The notes below the pieces were generated by a model that searched no databases, was not told the origin of the DNA, and saw only the letters and a list, made by a program, of their open reading frames with translations. A DNA stretch of 12,651 nucleotides from JACVRM01 sp046262315 (GTDB taxonomy: Bacteria > Actinomycetota > Thermoleophilia > Gaiellales > Gaiellaceae), in NCBI GenBank assembly GCA_046262315.1, contig JBHEMZ010000106.1:1-12651 (forward strand), given 5' to 3'. This document shows positions 5,362 through 11,485 of this stretch, one piece after another (within the stretch, counting starts at the first letter, position 1; the number at the start of each line of letters is the position of its first letter). The position numbers and the translations under genes were made by a program.

Positions 5362-6489
5362 ATGATGAGACGACTCGGCGGCCTCCTGGTCGTTGTCGCA
5401 GTCCTCGTCGCGACATTCGGGGTCGCGCAGGCTTCTGCGGCCAACGGCTGGCCCGTCGTCGCGCGAAACCTCGACAATCCGCGCGGCCTGGCGTTCGGAC
5501 CGGACGGCGCGCTCTACGTGGCTGAAGCCGGCCGCGGCGGCCCTGGCCCGTGCGATATCGGTGCGGCCCACCAGTTCAGATGCTTCGGAACCACCGGTGC
5601 GATCACCCGCGTCGGCACGTTCGGACAGCGGCGCGTGGTCCGGGGGCTGCCCTCGCAGGGGCTGCCCGACGGGACCGCCGCGATTGGGCCGCACGATGTC
5701 TCCTTCGACGGGGGAATCTACGGCTACGTGCCGATTGGACTGGGCGCAGATCCGGTGATCCGGTCGCGCTTCGGCCCTGAAGCTGCGCTCTTCGGGCATC
5801 TGATCCGGTTCCGGGTCGCCCTCCCCGTCTTGTCCGGGTCGATTGCCGACATCGGTGCCTACGAGGCGACCGTGAATCCGGACGGCCGCGTTGTCGACAG
5901 CAATCCGTACGCCGTCCTCGCCCGGCCTGGACATCGCTATCTGGTCGACGCGGGCGGGAACTCGTTGCTCGACGTCGCGCCCACCGATGCGGTGGGCCGC
6001 GGTCACACGATCAGCACGATCGCCACCTTCCCGCCACGCTTCGTGCCGGCACCGCCGTTTCTCGGCCTGCCGCCCGAAGCGCGGATCCCCATGGATCCGG
6101 TGCCGGACTCGGTCACGCAGGGCCCCGACGGCGCGCTCTACGTCGGTGAGCTGACAGGCTTCCCGTTCCCGCCCGGCGCGGCGCGCATCTACCGCGTCGT
6201 TCCCGGGTCGGCGCCGACGGTGTACGCAGACGGCTTCACCAACATCATCGACCTGGCGTTCGGCGACGACGGGAACCTCTACGTGCTCCAGTACCGGGCG
6301 ACGAGCTTCTTCTCGCCCGATCCCACGGGCGCGCTGATTCGCGTCGCGCCGAACGGCACGCGCACCACCGTCGCGAGCACCGGGCTCACCTCGCCAACCG
6401 GCCTGGCCCTCCGGGATGGCTGGGCGTACGTCTCGAACTTCGGCACCTCGCCGGGCATCGGTGAGGTCGTCCGGATCCCGCTCGACTGA
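5362..6489 (+). CDS. Secreted ScyD/ScyE-family beta-propeller (NHL-like) protein
   Basis: A 375-residue exported protein. The ATG at 5362 is preceded by AAAGGGG (5349-5355) with 6-base spacing; a second ATG follows immediately, and an upstream in-frame ATG would put a charged extension before the signal peptide. The signal peptide spans residues about 1-26, with likely cleavage after ASA. The mature part is a six- or seven-bladed propeller made of repeats such as NLDNPRGLAFGPDGALYVAE (residues 36-55), DSVTQGPDGALYVGE, IDLAFGDDGNLYVLQ and SPTGLALRDGWAYVSNFG. Residues C62-C72 (numbering approximate, CDIGAAHQFRC) could form a disulphide in the first blade loop. The family is named after cyanobacterial scytonemin genes, but such propellers are widespread and generally uncharacterised; no pigment pathway is visible here. 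A strong terminator follows 7 bases after the stop, so the gene is probably monocistronic. Confidence 0.85.
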   Translation: MMRRLGGLLVVVAVLVATFGVAQASAANGWPVVARNLDNPRGLAFGPDGALYVAEAGRGGPGPCDIGAAHQFRCFGTTGAITRVGTFGQRRVVRGLPSQGLPDGTAAIGPHDVSFDGGIYGYVPIGLGADPVIRSRFGPEAALFGHLIRFRVALPVLSGSIADIGAYEATVNPDGRVVDSNPYAVLARPGHRYLVDAGGNSLLDVAPTDAVGRGHTISTIATFPPRFVPAPPFLGLPPEARIPMDPVPDSVTQGPDGALYVGELTGFPFPPGAARIYRVVPGSAPTVYADGFTNIIDLAFGDDGNLYVLQYRATSFFSPDPTGALIRVAPNGTRTTVASTGLTSPTGLALRDGWAYVSNFGTSPGIGEVVRIPLD

Positions 6490-6496
6490 CTTCGTT

Positions 6497-6537
6497 CCGA
6501 CGGGGCCGCGACGCCATAACCGTGGCGGCCCCGTCGG
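6497..6537 (+). terminator. Strong terminator after the propeller gene
   Basis: A perfect 13-bp stem (CCGACGGGGCCGC 6497-6509 with 6525-6537) begins 7 bases after the TGA. A further 3 bp (ACG 6511-6513 with CGT 6521-6523) inside leave the loop CCATAAC. Its right arm directly abuts the TAGCGT box of the next gene, so transcription of one gene ends where the next begins. There is no long U-run. Confidence 0.75.
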
Positions 6538-6538
6538 C

Positions 6539-6544
6539 TAGCGT
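6539..6544 (+). promoter_or_regulatory. Likely -10 box of a leaderless endonuclease gene promoter
   Basis: TAGCGT (6539-6544) is followed by 7 bases (GGCCGCC) and the GTG at 6552. The layout is the same as upstream of ccmE, and even the flanks are alike (GGCTAG...GCCGTG). No Shine-Dalgarno sequence and no clear -35 box are present. Confidence 0.5.
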
Positions 6545-6551
6545 GGCCGCC

Positions 6552-7385
6552 GTGAGCGAGCTTCGCTTCGGCCCTGCCCGCGTGCCCTCGCGCGACTCGC
6601 CCGAGGAAGCCGTCGCGCTGCTCGACGAGCGCGGGCACACGGCGTGCGAGATCGACTTCGAGGGCGGTTTCTGGATGGACTACCCCTGGGCCGAGCGCTT
6701 CGGGGAGGTCGCGCGCGATGCGGGGATCGTGCTGTCCGTGCATGCGCCGATTCCGGCCTTCCTCGGGCACGTCGAACGTGGCAAGAAGTACCGCATGGCA
6801 CTCGGCATGCTCGACCACAGCGCGGGCGTGGCCGTGGCGTGCGGCGCGGAGCTGGTCGTCTTCCACCCCGGGTTCCTGCTCGGCCGCGAGCGCGAGGCGG
6901 CGCTCGACGACGTCTGCGCGCAGCTTGGCGACCTGCGCGAGCGCCTCGAGGGCAAGGGCCGCGCCGTGCCCTTCGGGGTAGAGATCATGGGGCGAGTCCG
7001 GGAGCTCGGCACCGCCGAGGACGTCTTCGTCATCGCGGCACGCACCGGCTGGGTGCGGCCGGTGCTCGACTTCGCGCACCTGCACGCGACCAGCGACGGC
7101 GCGTTCACGGACGTGGAGGCATTCGCAGGCGTGCTGGAGGCGGCGGACGAGCTGCTCGACCCAGGCGCGCCGTTCCACGTCCACTTCTCGGACATCGCGT
7201 TTGCGAACCGCAACGAGACGAAGCACCTGCCCTACGGTGACGGGACGCTGCGCGCGGAGCCGCTCGGCGAGGCGCTGGCGCGCTTCGAGCGGCCGGCGAC
7301 GGTTATCAGCGAGTCCCCCGACGAAGCGTCACACGAGGCAATCCGGGCCGCTCTTGTCGCTGCGGCAGCAGCCGCGTCCGCCTAG
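6552..7385 (+). CDS. Endonuclease IV-like (AP endonuclease family 2) TIM-barrel protein
   Basis: A 277-residue TIM barrel of the xylose isomerase-like / endonuclease IV superfamily, probably a metal-dependent AP endonuclease in base excision repair. Candidate metal ligands align in order with E. coli Nfo: H64 (SVHAP), H105 (VFHPG), E144 (FGVEIMG), D173 and H176 (VLDFAHLHA), H211 (FHVHFSD), H225 (ETKHLPYGDG) and E254 (VISESPD). The Nfo ligand Asp in the DRH motif is not conserved; T223 occupies its place, with E222 beside it. The GTG at 6552 is chosen because the frame further upstream lies in the terminator of the previous gene, and a TANNNT box sits 7 bases before this GTG. The next gene starts 21 bases after the stop and may be co-transcribed. 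A sugar isomerase or epimerase of the same fold is the alternative, but the VLDFAHLHA and HFSD motifs favour the nuclease family. Confidence 0.8.
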   Translation: MSELRFGPARVPSRDSPEEAVALLDERGHTACEIDFEGGFWMDYPWAERFGEVARDAGIVLSVHAPIPAFLGHVERGKKYRMALGMLDHSAGVAVACGAELVVFHPGFLLGREREAALDDVCAQLGDLRERLEGKGRAVPFGVEIMGRVRELGTAEDVFVIAARTGWVRPVLDFAHLHATSDGAFTDVEAFAGVLEAADELLDPGAPFHVHFSDIAFANRNETKHLPYGDGTLRAEPLGEALARFERPATVISESPDEASHEAIRAALVAAAAAASA

Positions 7386-7394
7386 GAGGAAGGG
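7384..7394 (+). promoter_or_regulatory. Purine-rich Shine-Dalgarno-like run before the nucleotidyltransferase
   Basis: TAGGAGGAAGG (7384-7394) overlaps the TAG stop of the endonuclease gene and lies about 12 bases upstream of the ATG at 7407, slightly far for an optimal site. A second purine patch, CGGAG (7399-7403), is 3 bases from the ATG and 9 from an in-frame GTG at 7413. The start could therefore be 7407 or 7413. Confidence 0.45.
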
Positions 7395-7406
7395 TAATCG
7401 GAGCTG

Positions 7407-8147
7407 ATGCCCGTGGTTGAAGAGCGCGACCGAGTACGTGACCACGTGCTAGGGCTCGCGGAGTCGGACCCGCGGATCGTCGCTGCCGCCGCTGTCGGTT
7501 CTCTCGCGCTCGGGCAGGGAGACCGCTGGTCAGATCTCGATTTCACGTTCGGAGTTGCCGAGGGCGCTTCTGTGGCGGAAGTGCTGGAGGACTGGACTCT
7601 TGAGCTAGCTGAAGTGTTCGATGCAGTGCCGCTGCTCGATCTTGCCAGCGGCGATTTGATCTACTGCGTGTTCCTACTCGCGGACTGGCTACAAGTCGAC
7701 CTCTCGTTCGCCCCAGAGAGCGTTCGGCAGACGAGTCCTACGTTCAGGTTGCTCTTCGGCCCGCACAACGCCGAGTTCACTCCACCTCCTTCAGCGCGGA
7801 GCCTGTTCGGTTGGGCCGTTCTCTATGCACGCCATGCGGTGGTGGGGGTCGCACGTGGGCAGTGGTGGCACGCGGAGTACTGCATCAGCTGCGTGCGCGA
7901 CCACGCGCTCACCCTCGCCTGCCTGCGTCACGACCTCCCGACGGGGTACGCGAAAGGATTCGACCAACTGCCTTCGGACGTCCGCGACAGCTTTGACGGC
8001 GCGCTCGTGCGCTCACTGGAGCGAAAGGAGCTACTTCGGGCTCTCGCCGTCGCCGCCACTGGGCTTTTGCGTGAAGCAGTGGACGTTCACGACATGATCG
8101 CGAAGGTTGGGGGTCAGGTGCGCGAACTGACTACCGTGCCGAAATAG
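7407..8147 (+). CDS. Nucleotidyltransferase-fold protein, aminoglycoside nucleotidyltransferase-like
   Basis: A 246-residue cytosolic protein of the DNA polymerase beta-like nucleotidyltransferase superfamily. The signature is intact: G31-S32 (AVGSLALG), then D43 and D45 (WSDLDF), with a third carboxylate D98 (LQVDLSF), the GS...DxD...D triad that binds metal and nucleotide. The all-helical C-terminal half (from about 130, with WWHAEYCISCVRDHALTLAC) resembles substrate-binding domains of the KNTase/AadA/AadK type. It would adenylate a small molecule, but the substrate and any resistance role cannot be read from the sequence. G+C is visibly lower than in the neighbours (about 57-62% in lines around 7620-7740 against about 70%), and T/A-ending codons such as CTT, GCT and CTA are frequent, which suggests recent acquisition. 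It follows the endonuclease gene after 21 bases. Confidence 0.8.
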   Translation: MPVVEERDRVRDHVLGLAESDPRIVAAAAVGSLALGQGDRWSDLDFTFGVAEGASVAEVLEDWTLELAEVFDAVPLLDLASGDLIYCVFLLADWLQVDLSFAPESVRQTSPTFRLLFGPHNAEFTPPPSARSLFGWAVLYARHAVVGVARGQWWHAEYCISCVRDHALTLACLRHDLPTGYAKGFDQLPSDVRDSFDGALVRSLERKELLRALAVAATGLLREAVDVHDMIAKVGGQVRELTTVPK

Positions 8148-8476
8148 CTAATCGCGCGCAGCGTCCTCGCGCTTGAGAACGATTGTTGCGTATTCGCGAA
8201 CTCGGACCACGGATCTAGGCCACGTTCGCACTTCTACGTCAAGTTACGGCCCCACTGGACGCCCGCTCCAAGCCCGACGGCTACAAGGCGCGCGGCTTCC
8301 CCGAGCGGCCACGGGCCGGCACATTGCACCTGCGGAAAGAACGTCACACTTTTGTCGCGAACGCCATGGCCGGGCGGGACACTTTTCAGGGACAGTCCCT
8401 GCAAGTGTCCGCGCGGGACGCGGCCGGTGGAGCCACATCCGGATGGTTAGGTGAGCGCGTTCGCTGCGGCGCCGCG
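8148..8476. other. 329-base gene-free gap between convergent genes
   Basis: No convincing coding region is seen on either strand; open frames here have no homology I recognise and no start signals. G+C stays low at first (about 58% at 8161-8220). Contents: a weak 5-bp stem just after the upstream stop (8154-8158 with 8168-8172), the motif ACACTTTT twice as a direct repeat (8346-8353 and 8379-8386), and a compound hairpin at 8377-8410. The gap may hold a terminator for both flanking genes or the remnant of a small repetitive or mobile element. Confidence 0.5.
8377..8410. repeat. 34-base compound hairpin, possible REP/MITE-like element
   Basis: GGACACTT (8377-8384) pairs with AAGTGTCC (8403-8410), and inside it CAGGGA (8387-8392) pairs with TCCCTG (8396-8401), with a 2-against-1 base internal loop. 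Total 14 bp around a three-base CAG loop. It lies between convergent genes in a low-G+C gap. It could be a bidirectional terminator, but the palindromic core and the direct-repeat copy of ACACTTTT 33 bases upstream are also what small dispersed palindromic elements look like. Confidence 0.5.
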
Positions 8477-11431
8477 TTAGCTCGCGGCCCCCGCGGCTGC
8501 TGCCGCGCCCAGCTCGGCGAGACGATCCTCAAAGCCCCGCGCCTCGTCGTCCCGCCCGCGCTGGCGCAGGAACCGGGCCAGCGCACGCAGCGGCTTGCGC
8601 TGGATGCTCTGCCACTCGGTACGGGCGAGGATCTCGAGCGCCTCGCGGAACAGCCGCTCGGCCTCCTCGTCGCGGCCCTGCGCCTCGCGAACGAGGCCGA
8701 GCGCGGTACTCGTGCTGGCGAGCGAGGTCACATCCTGCGGCGTGACGATCTGCCGCGCCTCGAGCGCGAACCGCTCCGCCTCGTCGATCTTGCCCTGGCC
8801 GACGAGCAGCTCGGCGAGCGCGCGCAGACTCTCGACCAGCGCGCCGCGGCGCTCCAGCTGGCGCAGCGTGCGCGTCGACTCGCGCAAAAGCTTCTCCGCG
8901 CGGGCCGGATCTCCGCGCCTGAGCACGACCAGTGCAAGGTGCTGGAGCGTACTGGCGAGCGCGGCCGCCGAGCCGGCTTCGGCAAAGAGCTCGCGGGCGC
9001 TCTCGTACGACGCCTCGGCGGCGTCCAGATCGCGCCGGCGCGAGGCGAGATCGCCCTGGGCTCGGCACGCCCACGCGCGTGCCATGATGCTCCCGCTCTC
9101 GTCCGCGAGCTCGGTGGCCCGCGCCAGGAGCGCCTCGGCCTCGTCCTCCTCGAGCCGCGCGTCGTGCACCGAAACGAGCGTCGTGAGCGCCTGGCTCGCG
9201 AGATCCTTGCGCCCGACTCGCTCGGCCACCTCCAGCATCTGCCTGCTGTACCGCTCCACCGCCGCGAGATCCCCCGTCCACCAGCCCACCGTGGAGAGCA
9301 TCTCGAGCGCGTCATAGCGTGCTTCGTCGTCCTCGTGTCCTTCAAGGAGGCCAAGGGCCCGCTCGGCGAGCTCGCGACCGGCTTCCACTTCGCCGTCGCG
9401 GTAGAGCACCGCCTCGGCGAGCGCGGTCGTCGCGCGCGCCTCGAGCCGGGTGTCGCCCTCCTTCATCGCCGCCTCGCGCACCGTCTCCATCTCGACCGAG
9501 ACGGAGGGGATGTCACCGAGCCGCCAGGCCGCGCGCGCCGCCTGATAGCGGCGCTCGAGCGTCGCGTCGAGCTCAACCGACCGCAGCAGCATGCGTCGTG
9601 CCGAGCGGTTCGCCTCCTGGGCCAGCGCCCGCCTGCCGGCTTTCGCAAGCGCAGTTGCGGCGGCCTGCGCCAGCTCGGGCGGGGCTTCGCCGTCGAGCTC
9701 CGTCAGGAGCGCGACCGCCTGGTCGAGGTGGTGAGCACGGATCTCGAGCAGTTCCTCCCCGGCGCTCTCGGCCAGCCACTCGGCGAAGCGTTCGTGATAG
9801 GCGGCTCTCGATGCCTTGGCAAGCCCGCCGTACGCCACCTCGCGAATGAGCACGTGCTTGAAGCGATAGGCCGTCTGCTCGGAGATGGTCGAGCGCGGCT
9901 CGCGCGCCACGAAATCGCGGAGCAGGAGGTCCTCGAGCACCGCACCGGGGTCGTCCAGCTCAGGCGAGAGGTGAGAGACGGCGCCGCTCCAGAACACCCG
10001 CCCCACGACCGCGGCGCGCTGGAGCACGCGCTTGCCGTCTCCCGCTAGACGGTCGATGCGAGCGGCGATCAGTGCCTGGAGCGTGTCGGGGATCCGTCCC
10101 GCCGCCCCGTCACCGCCCTCCTCCACGAACATGCGCACGGTCTCCTCGACGAAGAGCGGATTGCCCTCTGTCTTCTCGAGCAGCGCCCGCCGCTCGCCGG
10201 GCGCGAGGGTGCCGTCGCTGCTTCCCTCGAGCAGTGCCTCGACGAGCTGCTCGCTTTCCGTCGGCGCGAGCGGCTCGAGCTCGATGGACGTTGCGCGAAC
10301 GCGGCCGCCACCCCAGTCGGGGCGAACGTCGAGGAGCTCCGGACGGGCGAGTGTGAGCAGGAGGAGCGGCACGTCGCCGGCCCACGTGGCCAGGTGCTCG
10401 ATGAGGTCGAGCAGCGGTTCCTCGGCCCAGTGGATGTCCTCCCAGACGAGGATCAGCGGTTGCGGCTCCGCCATCCGCTCGGCCCAAGCGCGCGCGGCCC
10501 ACGCGATCTCCTGCTGGCTGGCATCGCCCTGAACCGCCTCCAGCACCCCCGAGGCGAGCCCGAGCAGGTCGACGACCGCCTCGGCCGGGCAGCATGCGCG
10601 CAGCTTCTCGAGTGCCTCGTCGAGGGGGTCGTCGTCGGCGATTCCCGCCGCGGCCTTGACCATCTCCGCCAGCGGCCAGTACGTGATCCCCTCGCCGTAC
10701 GGCAACGCGCGGCCCCGCAGCACCGTCGCGCCCTCGGCTGACTCCAGGAACTCCTCGGCGAGACGCGTCTTCCCGATGCCGGGCTCGCCGTAGACCGTGA
10801 AAAGGTGCGCGCGCCCGTCGCGCACCGCGCGTGCGAAAGTGTTCTGCAGCAGCTCGAGCTCGGCCTCACGGCCCACGAAGCGCGCGTCGGTGGCGGGGCC
10901 TCGACGGCCGCCGCCGGCAACGCCGGTCACGTGCCACGTCCAGACCGGTTCGGCGCGACCGGCGACGGCAAGCGGGCCAACATCCTCGAGCTCGAGCCGA
11001 CCGATCGTCAGCCGCTGGGTACCGGCGCCGATCAGGATCTGGTTCGGCTCGGCGGCCTGCTGGAGGCGCGCCGCGATGTTGACCGCCTCGCCCGTCGCGA
11101 AGGTGGAGTCGCCCTCGTCGACGACGACCTCTCCGGACTCGATGCCGACCCGGGCGTCGAGCTCGAGCCGGGCGACCGCATCGAGGATCGCGAACGCGGC
11201 CCGCACTGCGCGCTCGGCGTCGTCCTCATGCGCCTGCGGGATGCCGAACGCAGCCATGACGGCGTCACCCGCGAACTTCTCCACGATCCCGCCGTGCTGC
11301 GTCACGCAGCGGGAGACGTGCTCGAAGTACCGGTCGATGCGGCGGCGGACGACCTCCGGGTCTGTGCGCGCCACGAGCGCGGTCGAGCCGACGAGGTCGA
11401 CGAACAGCACCGTGGCCAGCTTGCGTTCCAC
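8477..11431 (-). CDS. Class III cyclase - STAND/AAA ATPase - TPR regulator
   Basis: A large cytosolic signalling protein with three parts. Numbering here uses the GTG at 11437; the preferred start is 6 bases later. Residues about 4-170 form a class III nucleotide cyclase domain: metal-binding D14 (LFVDLVGST) and D58 (EKFAGDAVMAAFG), Lys54, and transition-state N120 and R124 (EAVNIAARL). Residues about 185-480 form an AAA_16/STAND ATPase with Walker A GEPGIGKT (217-224) and Walker B LILVWEDIHW (328-337). Residues about 560-980 are helical TPR-like repeats (for example ALAEAVLYRDGEVEAGRELA). No C-terminal LuxR helix-turn-helix is seen, unlike many MalT-like relatives, so output would be through cyclic nucleotide or protein contacts. 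The second GTG (11431-11429) is preferred as start because TAGACT lies exactly 7 bases before it. It follows a propeller gene after a 54-base gap on the same strand. Confidence 0.88.
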   Translation of the reverse strand: MERKLATVLFVDLVGSTALVARTDPEVVRRRIDRYFEHVSRCVTQHGGIVEKFAGDAVMAAFGIPQAHEDDAERAVRAAFAILDAVARLELDARVGIESGEVVVDEGDSTFATGEAVNIAARLQQAAEPNQILIGAGTQRLTIGRLELEDVGPLAVAGRAEPVWTWHVTGVAGGGRRGPATDARFVGREAELELLQNTFARAVRDGRAHLFTVYGEPGIGKTRLAEEFLESAEGATVLRGRALPYGEGITYWPLAEMVKAAAGIADDDPLDEALEKLRACCPAEAVVDLLGLASGVLEAVQGDASQQEIAWAARAWAERMAEPQPLILVWEDIHWAEEPLLDLIEHLATWAGDVPLLLLTLARPELLDVRPDWGGGRVRATSIELEPLAPTESEQLVEALLEGSSDGTLAPGERRALLEKTEGNPLFVEETVRMFVEEGGDGAAGRIPDTLQALIAARIDRLAGDGKRVLQRAAVVGRVFWSGAVSHLSPELDDPGAVLEDLLLRDFVAREPRSTISEQTAYRFKHVLIREVAYGGLAKASRAAYHERFAEWLAESAGEELLEIRAHHLDQAVALLTELDGEAPPELAQAAATALAKAGRRALAQEANRSARRMLLRSVELDATLERRYQAARAAWRLGDIPSVSVEMETVREAAMKEGDTRLEARATTALAEAVLYRDGEVEAGRELAERALGLLEGHEDDEARYDALEMLSTVGWWTGDLAAVERYSRQMLEVAERVGRKDLASQALTTLVSVHDARLEEDEAEALLARATELADESGSIMARAWACRAQGDLASRRRDLDAAEASYESARELFAEAGSAAALASTLQHLALVVLRRGDPARAEKLLRESTRTLRQLERRGALVESLRALAELLVGQGKIDEAERFALEARQIVTPQDVTSLASTSTALGLVREAQGRDEEAERLFREALEILARTEWQSIQRKPLRALARFLRQRGRDDEARGFEDRLAELGAAAAAGAAS

Positions 11432-11438
11432 GCTCACA

Positions 11439-11444
11439 AGTCTA
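11439..11444 (-). promoter_or_regulatory. Likely -10 box of a leaderless cyclase gene promoter
   Basis: On the minus strand the order is TAGACT, T, GTG, AGC, GTG. The 7-base spacing seen at ccmE and the endonuclease gene is reproduced exactly if translation starts at the second GTG (11431). No Shine-Dalgarno sequence is present before either GTG, and no good -35 element is visible. The box lies in the short gap after the upstream propeller gene, implying a promoter independent of it. Confidence 0.5.
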
Positions 11445-11485
11445 AGAACGTGCTACCGCTCGTGGAACTTCCTGCAAAGCACGCG

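Noticed and set aside
5200..6006. A 268-codon minus-strand frame opposite the propeller gene
   Set aside because: There are no recognisable motifs, and it overlaps both the propeller gene with its signal peptide and Shine-Dalgarno sequence, and the 79-residue gene.
8173..8454. Possible small coding region in the gap after the nucleotidyltransferase
   Set aside because: No ribosome-binding site or TANNNT box at a start, no recognisable protein pattern, and it runs through the 8377-8410 hairpin.
8324..10048. A 574-codon open frame on the plus strand, antisense to the cyclase gene
   Set aside because: It mirrors the high-G+C codon structure of the cyclase-ATPase-TPR gene, has Arg/Leu/Glu-rich low-information sequence, and the minus strand has clear conserved motifs.
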